A stretch of 59,053 nucleotides of DNA from Gracilaria domingensis (Eukaryota; Rhodophyta; Florideophyceae; Gracilariales; Gracilariaceae), in contig VCMS01000331.1 in NCBI GenBank assembly GCA_022539475.1, positions 1-59,053 of the forward strand, read 5' to 3'. Below the pieces are notes generated by a model. The model searched no databases, was not told where the DNA came from, and saw only the letters and a program-made list of their open reading frames with translations. Below are positions 1 through 11,954 of the stretch, piece by piece. Made by a program: the position numbers and the translations under genes. Position 1 is the first letter of the stretch. Each line of letters starts with the position of its first letter.

Positions 1-891
1 GTACGGACAGTCCGCTGAAAACGGATTAGCGGGCAACCGTGGTTGCACAAGCCTTTTGTCACCCACTTGGGTCTTGTGTAGCGGTCACCGGTTCATCTAT
101 TACAGATAACGGTTCACAGTTCAGTCGAGTTTTTTCCAGACGTCTGCGGATATAGAGTGTCAAGAATTTTTTTACGCACCTACCACCCCAAACAATGGTC
201 ATGTAGAACGATTTAAACCGTACATGCTGAAATGCATTAAGATCTTATGTGGCAGATCAATCCTAAGGATTGGGATTTGTATACGGACGCTATTACGTAT
301 TATACGGACGCTATTACTATGCTAAACACCCAAGTCCCACCGGTAACGAAGCTAGCACCTTGATTGGTATGTCAAGAGTACCGCACGGTGCAATCGCGGC
401 CAAGAAACGCTTCTACGTACCCGTCTGTTGGGTTATACCGGAACGCTAGAGGATGGTTACCAAAATGTACCGTCGCTCGCAGCGATGAAAGGCGCAGGCC
501 GTATAAGCGCAACTTCGATGCGAAGGTTAGGACGCCCATTACCAAAGGTCAACCAGACGATATGGTATTTCTCCGCAAAGAATACTATAATCCGAGAAAG
601 GAACGCCGCCACAAGCTCTCGCCTATCGCGGAGGACCCTACAAGTTATTACGTACGACGATACGTCGATGGATATCAAAATTCCAACACAACGGAATTCG
701 TTAGAACCGTGTCGCGCTGGCCCACCACCCTACGTTCACTAACACCCAACTGGGTGAACTACAGGGCACAACAGGTCGTATCTTCGCGCCTGCGACTCCT
801 CCGCCCTGATCGCGGCTCATCGGATCTACCGAACCAGAATCACCACGCGGGTAGCACAACCCGTGCGGGGATGAAGAGAACACTCAACTAG
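1..891 (+). pseudogene. Ty3/gypsy integrase C-terminal half, degenerate
   Basis: Translation around 102-125 reads ITDNGSQF, the second catalytic region of a retroviral-type DDE integrase. After a stop (about 155) and a frame change, 167-222 reads QEFFYAPTTPNNGHVERF, matching the usual YHPQTNGQVERFN block with the catalytic Glu. The ORF from 364 to 891 contains a C-terminal integrase tail (YKRNFDAKV, then DDMVFLRKEY and HKLSPIAEDP), like the basic chromatin-side domain of gypsy integrases. Several lesions make it non-functional. Assignment to Ty3/gypsy rather than copia rests on the TDNGSQF and HVERF blocks and on the tail. Confidence 0.75.
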
Positions 892-899
892 AGTTACTC

Positions 900-2795
900 C
901 CCCCCGACGTCTGGCTCCGTGCCACCGCCTAAGAGGGGGAGGCCAAGTACGAACCCGTTACCCCGGCGTCGCACGGTCACACTTGTCGCAAGGTCCGGCC
1001 ACAATCTCGCGTCTCTACCGATAGCGTTGTGGTGCGCCGAGCGCTGTAACCTGTGATACTCGTCGAGTTCGTTGACAATGCGCTGTGGAAACGACACGAC
1101 CCACCCAGGGGTACAACCGCTGGTAACGTAACCCCGTCGGAACACCACCACTGATGAGTCACCACCCGCAGAGCGAGAAGACAGTATCGTAACCCGGCTC
1201 CCGGAGACGCAGAACCGCAAGCGGTAATTCAGCTCAATGTACCACGACCGTGTTAACACGCCGTGATATGAGAAACAGAAATTCGTACTACTGGCTCTTA
1301 TTTGGAAAACACCTGGAAGGTGAAGTACGGAAGTAGAAGTTTGGAAACGTCCTGGTGCACCCACGCGCGTCGGCCAAGGACTCATGACACACCAGTGGAG
1401 AGTAACACGTTGAGTGACGTGAATGACGTAGGAAAGCACGCCGACGCGGGACGCGGACAGTAAAAGTCGCGTGCGCGAGACCACACGCGCACGGTGCACG
1501 ATGTACGGTCGCCATCGTAGGCGAACGACCTGTTAGGGTACCGGGTCACACGTGCCATCCTGGCCAACTAGAAGGCCGCGAATGCCCGTGATGGTCAATC
1601 CGCCTCCATGGGCACGAGCGAAACCCTGCCCGTTTCCGTCGCACGGACGTCCTTGGATAGCAACAAGGGAGCTCAGAATCCCGAAGCTACGTGGACGGTG
1701 AAGCTCAACCAAAACGAGCCGAAGCCGCAAGACTCAAGGGGGTATTCACGAAGAACCTTCAGGTGAAGATTGGAACGCTCCTGCGTAAGTGTAGTGTCGC
1801 GCAGCGAGAACTCCTATGAGGTCGTGACTGGTAAGTCCAAGAGGAACCCCTCTAAGTTGCCGCCAAACCACCTCGCCACCCGAAGGTCGAAACCACAATG
1901 GGTGAAGGAGAGCAGTCAACACGAGGTGGTACCGAGGAATACGGATCGAACGTATCGTACGTCATGTTGAGACCCGATGGGACGGTACTGTACCAAGTCG
2001 GTGGTGGCTACTCCGAACGAGGAGGACACCAATGGAGCCGCGAAGCACTACCTAGGTCGAAGATCGTTTCATCCACCGTCGCACTCGTCAGCCTTGCGTC
2101 CAACCTGGACGACAGCCCCGGTGGGATAAGAACCGTTCCGGTGAGGAGCCTTTCAATATAACCGCGATGCGGAAGACTCAGAGGAGAGTTGGACCTTCTG
2201 TTGGGAGAAATGAAGGAAGAAGACAATGAAGCGGTGAAGATAACTAGAGGAAGTGAGAAGAAAGAAAGAAGAGCATACCGAAATGCCGGTTGTACCGATT
2301 AAAACGTAATAGAAGAAGCACCAAAGAATGAAGTACACTTGAAACTGTGAGTGAAGAGTAATCGAACGAATCGATCAAGTTCGTGGAGAACAGGCCAAAA
2401 GGTGAAGGGAAATTACCACTAGATGGCGTTTTAGCTGTTTCTATCTTATACAAGCGACAAGTCCTCCAGCCCGCGTCCTACAACCCCGAGAGGACCGCAC
2501 CGCGCTACCGGAAGGCGACCCTGCGAAGGGTGCGGACGGCGTAAGCCAGTATCCTGCCAAGTGTGAGATAACGGGCACATAATCCAGCGTTCTGGAGACT
2601 GGCGCGCAACATCGCGATGTTTCGCCAGAATCTCCCGAGCGACCGGAGCTGTCGAGCCGGAAGAACCGAAGAACGGTAGCCGCTACAGGGGCCGGACGCC
2701 ACCAACCGGAACACCCGCTTGAGTCGAACATTCCAACCCAAGGAGCCTGGGGTACCCGCCGCTGGCGTGCACACCTGAATTGCGCCGGTAGGCGT
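900..2795. other. No recognisable gene (inside the old LTR element)
   Basis: Short ORFs occur on both strands, but none has a recognisable motif or protein-like composition. By position it should correspond to the pol-to-antisense-gene spacer, plus the C-terminal (RG-rich) part of the antisense gene, of the young element. I could not align it. Confidence 0.4.
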
Positions 2796-4328
2796 TCACC
2801 AACTCCCTGGTCCATCTCGACGAGTCTCCGCGCCTCTCCACCGGTATCCATGTTCGATCATCCAATCTACTGGGCGACCCAGTTGCTCACTGAACATGAA
2901 CCCAACGGGTGACGTCTTGGAATGACCGTGGTTGGTTCGGCTGCCCACTCGGCATAACGCGCTAGTCGTCCCATCGACCCTCCATGGGTCGTAATACACG
3001 AAATCTCCCTGCGGGTGAGATGTCTCTACGGGTGAGCGGTCCGTATGACGACGAGGACCTTCCACACTGCGAACGGGGCACTTCGAATCGATCCAATCGA
3101 TAACATCCAGAGTAATGGATCTCATCGCAACGTTCTTCGACCCCAACGGAGTGTGCAAATCCAGCGAGCGATAATGCTGCGGAGCATGGCGGAAATATAC
3201 CAAACACGTAGTGTCGTAAGCCTCCAGAGGAGAAAACGCTCTAGCGTGCCGCCCACGTCGCCGGCTACCAGACCCCACATCCTGACGCGGATCGTTGATC
3301 AATCGGAAGCCGATGTAACTCAAGCACGGAGGCAGTTCTGCAAAACACCCTTTGGTACCTCCACATCACGCCACCAATCTGGTAGAGGGGGGAACCGTCC
3401 AACAAAGGCCTGCGGTCTGTACCTCTCGGTCTCGATATTCGGGTACGGAATCAGATACACATGACGGGAACGAGCTTTCCGCTCAAACCGAATGCGGTTG
3501 ACGAACCCACCCTGGGAAGCGTTCTTGCGAAGATAACGGAACTCCGCTCGGAGTATCGGCCGATTCCAGCACAACATCAACCTCGATGTGGTCGGGCCAT
3601 CGCCAGCGTACCGCGCATGGTCGAACGTCGCCAAGTTGTCTCCATATCGGACTTCACCGAAAGTACGGTAGAACGGAGTATCGAACCCATATGACGGTGG
3701 AACCAGGTGCTCGAGGTGCACTCGACTGAGTCTCTTGTACGCCAACTTCGCGTGTTCCGCGCGCGCGGTGTTCAGGTTCTCCCCTCGCGGGTATCGTACC
3801 GGGAGGAGCATCGGGTCGATCGCTATACGAACTTTCCATTCTGGGATTGCACTACCGCTAACGGCAGACCGCCCGGTAGGAGGCGTTTTCGGCATACGAC
3901 TGCAAGAGAGTGTCATCGTTAACAGCTACCGGATGAAACCACGGTGCACGGCTGAACGCAAACCCATCACGGAGTGGATCGCGTACTGCGAGAGATTCCC
4001 TCGATATCCAACCAGCTTGGTTCGCCATCAGCGGCATCGCTTGCGCTGAATTCCATAACGGAACGTTCACCGGGACCATCGGTTGAGACTGAGGCAGTGG
4101 AGCCGTCGCAGAACCCGGCTGAGGGTAGTTCGACGCGCTCGCCTGACCCGTCGGGTGATGAGGAAACTGATTCGGGTTCATCGGAATGACAGATGATGTA
4201 CTGTGATCGAGTTCGGATACTTGAATACTCTGTTCGCTTGAGTGTGTATCGCGCTTGCGAGGTATAGAAACCGAGGAGTTGGTACCGCTCATGACTGTGA
4301 CGTACTTACGTACATGCGTTTCGCACAA
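2796..4328 (-). pseudogene. Antisense accessory gene of Ty3/gypsy element, decayed copy 1
   Basis: Three overlapping minus-strand ORFs (4328-3858, 3916-3320, 3323-2796) form one broken reading unit antisense to the element. The first is Ser/Pro/Gln-rich. The second and third align with the antisense ORF at 55544-56383 in the young element. Paired blocks are PFYRTFGEVRY with PFIRCDGEVHY, PNIE with HNVE, PDWWRDVEVP with SWWDHYEVCQWLEVP, and DSKCPVRSV with DTRCPDKSV, all in the same order. The last block lies beyond a frameshift in this copy, so the homology continues across the lesion. No known family is recognised. Conservation between two diverged elements argues that the strand really encodes a protein. 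Function unknown. Confidence 0.6.
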
Positions 4329-4358
4329 AACTTCAGCCTCGAAGTCGTTCTCGGCTCT

Positions 4359-4371
4359 AAGGAGGGGGAGA
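4359..4371 (+). other. Probable polypurine tract of the old LTR element
   Basis: AAGGAGGGGGAGA lies directly before TGTAGAGC. This matches the layout of the young element, where a G-rich purine tract precedes TGTAGTATAGC. Such tracts prime plus-strand DNA synthesis in LTR retroelements. Confidence 0.5.
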
Positions 4372-6119
4372 TGTAGAGCAACGCATTTTGCGTGGTTATC
4401 AGGATGATGCGCCTCATATACTCAGGGGATTGATACGAGGATGCACTCGAAGAGTTATGAGTTGGACCCAATTTTGGCGGTTACTTTTGGAACGGCTTTC
4501 CCACAGTTACCTGTAATCAGGGTTGCCATTGCTGGCCAATACCGCTAGGTGGACGCGTGTACTACACCACCGTGTGTGTGCATATTACGGGACAAAAGGT
4601 AGTGCACCTGAGGTGCCTGACACTGGGCTAGCCACGTGTACGGACCCCTGCGGGTGTGCACCACGTGTACATAGTTAGTTTAGACCTACTTAGGTGAGCT
4701 CGACCTCGTCGTCGCGAGCACCTTTGTAAAGTCAACCCGAGCACTTCTAAGTGAACTCTTTGTCGAGTAGCGCTCTCCTGAGTGGACTCTACACGAGTGA
4801 GGCTCTGGCGCCAACCGCCTACGTGGGTTATCACTCTCGCGAGTATAGCCACGTCTGGTTACGGTGGTCCTACCCTCTCGGTACCTTTGAGGAACATCTG
4901 TCGTTGATGTCGGGACCTGAGGGTCGTACCGAGGAGGTATAGGACTAGATTACGAAGTGATCCGACTCTGTATGAGTTTCCGAGCGGAAACCCGTGCATT
5001 ACCGTTGGAGGATCTCGCCCCGCTCCGGGCACAGTGCCGAGGAGGCCCTACCCGTCGCGTGTGGGTGTTGTTTGGTTGTTGTTTTCTGTTGCTTTCCCTC
5101 TCGGGACTACACCTGTCGTTGGTCGTGTTTCATCGTTGCCGATACCATCCCATCTCTGGAGTTTCTCATCGTTTCCTCACCACGTGGCCTAGCACCTCTG
5201 TAGGTATAGCCAGTTGCCACTTCGGCCTTACAACCGAGTTACGGTGGTACAGAGGGCTCTGTCACTGGTCTGTTATCTCTCACGAGAGCGGACCTTCGGA
5301 CAGTCTGGTGGGTTTCACTCTTCCGAGTTTGCCCCACACTTTCACGTGCTTTTCTTTGTCTCTTGTGGTGTGCGGACATTGTCCGCATTGACTTCGGCAT
5401 TCTTGGCAATGAGACCAAGTCAGACTGTCATCGTGAGGCGGGGGAGTTGCGTGCTGAAGAAGAGTGTCAAAGCCGAACGGCAGCAAGGGTAGCAACATCA
5501 ATGCAACTTGTTTTCTTCGGAGGGGCGGAGAAAATCGCCGTATCAAATTGCGCCGTGTATATATTTGAGCCTTTGAGAAGGTTACCCTTCGCTCTGCTAC
5601 GATTTGGCGCGAAAGCTGTAAGATTTGCTGAGGCTTACAGCCTTCTTTTCGGACTTTTTTGGTTTTTTCATTTCGGAGTTTTCGGATTTTTTTCGTCCGA
5701 ATCCGAAACGAAAGAGGCCTGGTGTGAGGGTGTGCGTGGGCAAACTGTGTTCTGTGTACACGTTGTCGCGCGTGGCCACCGTTTCGCGCTCGGCGCCATA
5801 GCGCTTCTTTGCTTCGACGAAACAGCCCGCGTCGCACCAGCTGCCGCCGTGATGCTCTCAAGTCACGAATACTAGACCGAATTACTTATATGTAATTTCT
5901 CTCTCAATAGTAACTGTATCTTGCGAATAGTGTAGGCTTTTCTTTGCCCTAGCCCGGATTGACGTAATACAAAATCTCTCGTTAAGAGTACGGAACTCAT
6001 GAGATTGTTTACGTATGATGTAAGTGTAATAAAAACATAACAATGTCTGCAATTCATCAAGAAGTCTCTTTCTATCAAACGCGTTGCTTTCTATAGAAAG
6101 GATAGGCTTTGACAGAAAC
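4372..6119. other. Probable 3' LTR remnant, then no recognisable gene
   Basis: The left edge (TGTAGAGC after the purine tract) suggests an LTR, but I could not find its matching CA end or a target duplication. ORFs at 4957-5391 (+), 5363-5875 (+) and 5280-5861 (-) overlap each other in antisense and show no motif, so I do not call them genes. A T-rich stretch with repeated TTCGGA lies around 5650-5710. Confidence 0.35.
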
Positions 6120-7514
6120 ATGAGACAGAGTGACTATCGTTGGTGTTGCTTGATACACACTGCCTACGACAAAATGCAGTCCTCCCACGCTAAAGCAACT
6201 CTTGAGCATATCACAGAGAGTCAACAGGCTCTGCAGGACGAAATAGAGCAGTACTCGGAAGAAGCCTACAGCGACACAGATGAAGAACAAGGATCAGACC
6301 GTCCTCTTTTTGACTCCTTTTACGAAGTTGAAGGCAATCAGGGCATCATTAAGATGACCAACTTCAGCAAAAAACATTTGTTCGGGCTATACAATCGTTC
6401 AGAAAAATTTATTTCTCGAGATTGGAAGGAAGGAAGAGGTCGTAAGTCTGATTTGTCATGTTTTGATATTTTGTTCGTCACTTCCGTCTGTAAAATTGGG
6501 GGAACCTGGGATAGTCTTGGAAGAATGTTTCGAATCAAGCCCAACACTCTGCAAAAAGCTGTTGCAAACTTTATCAAATACTTTGACACTGAGTTTTATG
6601 TAGATTTCGTTATGGAATTGGAGCAGCAATTTTCAGTTGCTTATATGAATGGGAAGAAACGCGCGTTCTCGAACTTTTCCTTCGCCCGTTATGCGACGGA
6701 TGTGCTCTTTCTGCACACAAATCGTCCACAGGGTTCTATGAAAGAGGTCAAAGACTACTACAGTGGAAAACATAAACTCTACGGCATGAAAGTAGAAGCT
6801 TCTGTGCTCCCGTGTGGTATCGCTGTGAACTGTACAGATTCAATTCTTTCTAGCACCGCAGACTGTACTATCTTTCAGAGAAATTTATCTTTCCACAAGG
6901 AGGCGCGGAAAAAAGCGTCGGACGAAATCCATATTGAGGATAACGGGGCTTTGAAAGATGAACATCCTGGTTATTGGGCACTTCTGATGGACAAAGAGTA
7001 TACGGGAATGTAAAAGCATGCCTGTGCAATTGTTCCGAAGAACAAACCTCAGAGAGGTATTTTGCCTTTTGCAGAAGACAGACGGAATAAGTGTATCGCG
7101 TGTGACCCAGTTCTCGTAGAGAATTATTGTGGTCGTTTTTAGCAATGCTGGGGTATATTTGCTAGGAAGTGGACTTGGGACAGAGCTAATATGGGCCTTT
7201 ACTTTTGCGTATGTTTGGCCATGACAAACTTTCACGTATTGAAGAATTTCTTGAGATATGAAGATGGGGCATTCTTTCGGAGGAACAAGAAAAGATTGTA
7301 TGCGGTGGGTGCTGCTGTTCAAAAGAGAGCTAGAGAGGAGAAGAATAAGCAGTATCAAAAGAAAAAAGCGAGAACTGACGGTATTGATGATGACATATCT
7401 GCTGATTTGGACAAGGAAAACAGTACGAAGCTGTTGAATGGCTTAGACGTAGCACCTGCAGCACAGTTCCCTTCTTCCGAAGATGGCACTGTTCCGCCTC
7501 CAAACATCATTTAG
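6120..7514 (+). pseudogene. Harbinger/ISL2EU-like DDE transposase, two in-frame stops
   Basis: One reading frame runs from ATG 6120 to 7514, broken only by TAA at 7011-7013 and TAG at 7140-7142, with no frameshift. Recognisable blocks are ATDVLFLHTNRP (first catalytic Asp region), YYSGKHKLYGMKVEASVLP and a following STADCTIF (second Asp region), and MDKEYTG (the usual aDKGY block). After the first stop come PKNKPQRGILPFAEDRRN, VLVENYCGRF, and, after the second stop, WTWDRANMGLYFCVCLAMTN. This is the typical C-terminal half of DDE_Tnp_4-type transposases, including an N-terminal acidic region and a Lys/Arg-rich tail (AREEKNKQYQKKK). The enzyme would cut and paste its own element. With so few lesions it is recently dead. 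Terminal repeats were not found. Confidence 0.75.
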
Positions 7515-7738
7515 ACTACTAATCCTACATGTATTCTACAGAGAAAACGTGATAGAATTGCTCAGTTCTAAAGTAAACTATGAATGTGTCGCTTTTCTAG
7601 CATTGAGTACTTTATCTCGAGAAAATCTCCGTCTCTACAAAATATTGAGCTTCTCTTGAAAGGTCTAAGATTTACAGAACCTCTTGCGAACTGTCATTTT
7701 CTTTCAGTTTGAGTAATAGGTAGCTATTAATTACTTCG

Positions 7739-9120
7739 GCCTACTGGCGCTCGCCGACTCGCGCAGCCGCACGCCGTGGCTCGGCACAGCCGACCGCTCC
7801 TGCCGCCGCTATCAGCCCGGCTCCTTCTTTGCTGATACCCTTGGCACGTACCAAAGCATTTCTTCCGCATCAGCACGTCGCACACCGCCAACAAGTTGTG
7901 CGCGTGAGCCGCCGCCACGCGTGCGCCGTCGCCGCACGTGGCCAAGCAACGCACGCTTGCGCGCCGCACCAACGGCAGCGCGTCGCAGCGCGTCGCACAC
8001 GGCGCCGCCGCTGACGCCATCGCACTGCCGCACCGCGCCGTCATGCGCGTCCTCACTGCGGCTGCCGCTCCCCGACTGCGAGCGCCTCATATCCCACACT
8101 CGAACGCTCGCGTCGAAACCCCCCCGGCAAGCCCGGCTGAGCCGTCTTCACTTGCTCCCACCTTCCTAACTGTACCTGGCATACTTCCCACCCATACTGC
8201 GCTGCTTCCGCCCGTATGCTCCCACAACCCATAGTCGCCGCTAAAAAGTACCCCATAAAACTGTTTTTCCTCCTTCGGCGACCGCCAAGCTTGACACGCT
8301 TAATCCAAGTGCAACAGAGTTCACCAAACTAGCGCTCTCTGCGTTCAACACTCTAATCGTGCCATCCCGTGATGGAAATGCTATCAGTTCCCCATTCTCA
8401 CTCACCGCAACAGGAGGGCCCTCAATGCCCATTTCTAACTCGAGTATCTCGCTTATCTTTTTGCCATTCTTTGCATCCCACACGCAAACTCCACGTTGGC
8501 GGGACAAGAAGGAGCGTGCAATTGCACAAACCACCTTGCGCCCCGTCCGACTCACAGCAACGCTGATCGCAGTCCCTTCTCTCCCACTCACAAGTTCACG
8601 AGCGGCGCTTTTACCCTGCAGGTCCCACATCACCACCTTACCAACGTCATCCAGACCGCGTGCAAACCATCTCTAATCCTCGCTCAAACGAGCGCACCGA
8701 ATCGTCCCTGTAGTCCTTCCAACAACAGCTTCGTCATTCCTCGCTGCGTCCCACCTCTTCACAATAACATCCTCATCGATGTACACAACCATTCGTGCAT
8801 TGTTTGACATCACAAGCCCGGAGCCATTCCTAAACCGAGTTTAGGAAAAGCCAGCTCTTTTCGAAGAAAGCTTGCACCGCCATGCTTCAGATTATGCTTC
8901 ACTATCAGCTACTCAGGATGGAATTCCACCAGATTCGTCAATTCGTTGTCATGTTTTTGAATACACTCCACTCTCCCATTCGTTTGTATGCTTTCAAACG
9001 TAGCAACGCCTTCTGCGGTCAAGGACCCTTTCCCCACCTTCAACCACAGTCCATCTCCATTCCGCGCAATCTGACCCCCTTCCGTGCGTACTACATTGAG
9101 ATTCAACGAAGGGGCCAAGA
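7739..9120 (-). pseudogene. NB-ARC/WD40 protein C-terminal fragment, inverted pseudogene
   Basis: Fragments on the minus strand match the intact gene at 13482-17060. Residues GDGLWLKVGKGSLTAEG and ECIQKHDNELT (9118-8909) pair with GDGPWLKAGKGFLTAAG and QCIRKHDNELT. The 8636-8241 ORF contains WD-repeat blocks (VMWDLQGKSAARE, VAVSENGELIAF, SVALGLSVSSLAV). The segment 8099-7739 keeps the very GC-rich final repeats in shifted frames. The NB-ARC half is absent, and frameshifts separate the pieces. It is a truncated inverted paralogue about 4.4 kb from the functional-looking copy. Confidence 0.75.
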
Positions 9121-9432
9121 TTACAAGGAGATTGTGGCCTTATGTCTCTCAATGTTTCGCTTTTGTCGCACTGCCTGGGGACTTTAGAGCTCTTTTACGT
9201 TTGGACATGGGTAAAAGGCAGCCTGAGACACCTTCATCAGCATGGATATTCACTTGAGAATATTGAGAACAACTTTTTCATGATAGAAATAGAAATAGAC
9301 AACAGGAACAACATGAAAAGGGCATTGTAACATTTACGCTATGCGCCATGTACGTGTAGAAATGTTCTAGAAGAATATCAAAATTTGGTCCCTACATCTT
9401 AGTATCCACGTCCAAAAAAAAGATGTCTCATT

Positions 9433-10302
9433 CTATTTCCGTGCCATTTGATAGCTACGGACGTAGAATACCTGCCACGAATTCGGCAGTCGCTTCGGTC
9501 CATACTCTCCCGGTTCCCCAAACCAATCCGGGAACACCTCCGAGTCCAGTTGCAAATACAACGGTATGTGGAAATCGTTGTTAGGAAGTCGACGTACTTC
9601 CCGATCATTCAGGTACCACACCAGAACGTCTGGTTTCCACAACAACCCAACCTTGATGATTTCCTTGCTGAGATCGCGCCCGACATTAATCTTCAATGGG
9701 TTAGCCCGAACATGATCTCTCTTTTCTCCGGAGTAAACGATGGTGTTCATGTTGAACTTCTGATTGAATGGAACTTCAGACTTGTCATAGATGTCGTAGT
9801 TCTTGCGGGAGGTGGAGTACTCGAAAACGTCGATCTCGGTATCGCGGTCATCGATGAACCAGAAAGCGCAGCTCACATTAGAGTCCATGAATTTGCACGC
9901 AATCTCATAATAACCGTACTTGCGCTTCTCGGCGGTGCGAATGAAACTGGTGGCGTACTTCCAGCTGTCGCCATCAAGACGACGTCCCATCTTCCTGCGA
10001 TCCTCCGCATTCGGGGGTCTCTCAGTGGACTGGAGCCAGAGACGGTTGTCTCGCACATACACGTTCTTCTCAGAGAAGAAACTTGGGCGCCTTCCTTGCC
10101 AGAGCGAGTTGTATCGGACCCACTTTTTGTTGTAGTACCAGTTCTCGACGGGATAGGCATTGAACTCGTCAGACATTCTCCAGTCCTTCACCCACTTCAT
10201 GTCGCTGGGCTTCTCATTCTGGAGATAAGACTGAAGGGGAGTGTCATGAGCAGTTTTGCTGGGGTCGTACTTGAGAGGGGGAACGTTCTTGTAGATTGCC
10301 AT
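9433..10302 (-). CDS. GH16-family glycoside hydrolase (galactan hydrolase type)
   Basis: A 289-residue protein. The ATG at 10302 (MAIYKNVPPL) is chosen because the upstream in-frame extension has no ATG. The catalytic signature ExDxxE of clan GH-B family 16 is present as E156-I-D158-V-F-E161; the first Glu is the usual nucleophile and the second the acid/base. Surrounding blocks fit the GH16 beta-jelly roll: WVKDWRMSDEFNAY, YGYYEIACKF, SCAFWFIDDRDTE, and VGLLWKPDVLVWYLNDREVRR. GH16 enzymes acting on agar, porphyran or carrageenan are known in marine bacteria and red algae. The substrate here is inferred to be a matrix galactan. No signal peptide is visible, which is odd for a wall-active enzyme. 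It stands alone, with no operon-like context. Confidence 0.85.
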   Translation of the reverse strand: MAIYKNVPPLKYDPSKTAHDTPLQSYLQNEKPSDMKWVKDWRMSDEFNAYPVENWYYNKKWVRYNSLWQGRRPSFFSEKNVYVRDNRLWLQSTERPPNAEDRRKMGRRLDGDSWKYATSFIRTAEKRKYGYYEIACKFMDSNVSCAFWFIDDRDTEIDVFEYSTSRKNYDIYDKSEVPFNQKFNMNTIVYSGEKRDHVRANPLKINVGRDLSKEIIKVGLLWKPDVLVWYLNDREVRRLPNNDFHIPLYLQLDSEVFPDWFGEPGEYGPKRLPNSWQVFYVRSYQMARK

Positions 10303-11239
10303 TGTGAATGGGAAGAGAGAGTGAAGTTGAAGTGAGCTGTTTGCTGGTCGGCAGTGATGAGAGATGGATTTCACTCGGTGCGGTCGGCTGGTGGGAATGA
10401 ATGAGACAGCAGAAGTGACATCGATGGGGCGTGTTTTATGCGAAAGCTCTCATTGTGAGAAGCACAACCGAAGCAAAGAAAGAGGTATCAGGCGGCACGA
10501 GAAGGGCAACATTACCTCATCTGCGGAACGTGAGGTATGGCTGGAATTAGCTCGGAAGTCGAAGTAACTACGTGCTGCTGTCAAATCAGCTAGGTGACGA
10601 TAATTGTTGTTGTTTCAAGGCTAATTCCAAGTCCACAATTTTTGAAGTACGGAAAGAGGACCTTTGACGAGGCATTCGATCGCCCTCCTTTTCAGATCTT
10701 TTGCGTTTAGACGTTTTCTATTGCAAATGCTGTGGAATAATCTTCTCCAGCTTGTGAACCTCATGAAGCATAACTCAAAAGCCGAGGACCCAACTAGACC
10801 TCAAATATGATGTTACTGCTCTGTTGCCCTATTCCTCTCCGAAAAATATTATTTTCTCGTAATAAAAAAATTTTCTGCAAATATAACGCGGCAGCAGCAA
10901 AGCATCATGCAAAAAATGTAATAGCCCCCAAAAGACGTTACAGAGTAAATACTAATTTTCACGGTATATGCGCAGAAAGCATTCCGCAAAGTAAAAAGTG
11001 TTGTCTTTTACGATACATTATAATATTTAAGATGAATGTTGATCTCCCACAGTCTTGATTTTCTTGTAGCCCCTTCGAATCACTCCAACAGCCGCAATGC
11101 AGGCTATTGAATGATTTTGTGTCTTTCTACATTTGCTATTGATCGTAATGCTCATTTGAAGTTAAATGTTCGACTTTAACATTGACGTTGGAGCAATGGC
11201 ATGAGCAAGAAGTTATCTTGCACAAAGTCGTAGTCAGGT

Positions 11240-11863
11240 CAGGGGTGCTCACAATATTATTGCAATACATTGCTCTACAGAACGCAATATCCAATATTGG
11301 CTATCAAACTAATTTTTGCGCAATAAATATTGCAATACAAAAACGTATCTGCAATATTACTGCAATAATATCAGACAGTAGCAATACGTTGTCAATTGAA
11401 CTCATGCTTTAAGATATGTTTATGGCTCAGCTCCTTGAAAAGTCAAGAACATTGTCACAATGCTCGTAATCTGTTTTGAATTTACTTTTTGCTTGAAACG
11501 AGAGTAAAAGGTCTGAAAACAAGCAAACGTTTCAAAAGCGTTTGATTTGAATTGTGATTTGTACTGTTTTGTTTATTTTTTGAAGCCATATATCACTTTG
11601 CAGAAAATTCAAACGTACGGCGTATCTGAATTTATTCTTTACAACATGTGTAAGGTTAGCAATAAAAGTAGACCAACGCATGCTAGGGACATGTTTCCAA
11701 TCAAGACGCAATAATCTAGCAATATCTTCTTAGTCCTACAATAATAATTGCAGAAAGAAGAGGACTGCAATAAATATTGCAATATGTTCAGGAACATGCA
11801 ATAACGTAATGATACTGCTTATTGCAATATATTTCAATTGCAATTTATTGCTGAGGACCCCTG
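11240..11863. mobile_element. Non-autonomous hAT-like MITE, 624 bp
   Basis: The ends are inverted repeats beginning CAGGGGTGCTCA (left) and CAGGGGTCCTCA (right, read inward). They are followed on both sides by ATTGCAATA-rich DNA. The element is bordered by 8-bp near-identical direct repeats, AGTCAGGT (11232-11239) and AGTCAGAT (11864-11871). CAGGG-type termini and 8-bp target duplications are the hAT superfamily signature. The interior is AT-rich and non-coding, with many TTGCAATA palindromes that could be subterminal transposase sites. Confidence 0.75.
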
Positions 11864-11954
11864 AGTCAGATTGGAGCTTTGTGTACACAAAACATGCCGG
11901 CCAACAGACAACATCATTTTCTGTTGTTTTTTTGTAACTGTATTCATGGAATAG

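Larger units (their letters stand above)
1..4371 (+). mobile_element. Decayed Ty3/gypsy-like LTR element, internal right-hand part
   Basis: The segment starts inside a plus-strand integrase, continues through about 1.5 kb without recognisable coding sequence, then carries minus-strand ORFs, and ends at a purine-rich tract followed by TGTAGAGC, which looks like the start of a 3' LTR at 4372. The order pol, antisense ORFs, polypurine tract, LTR is the same as in the young element at 46920-58291, which supports reading it as one element. Its 5' part lies outside the window. Stops and frameshifts in every coding part show it is dead. The LTR end could not be located. Confidence 0.6.

Noticed and set aside
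1..4371. CCANNTGG enrichment also in the old gypsy element
   Set aside because: Only about two copies (near 63 and 748) in 4.4 kb, close to chance.
5280..5875. Overlapping ORFs of 193 (-) and 170 (+) residues
   Set aside because: Mutual antisense, low-complexity and without motifs. Neither can be preferred.
9448..10335. Long plus-strand ORF (295 residues)
   Set aside because: It is the antisense shadow of the GH16 gene, whose catalytic motif fixes the minus strand as coding.
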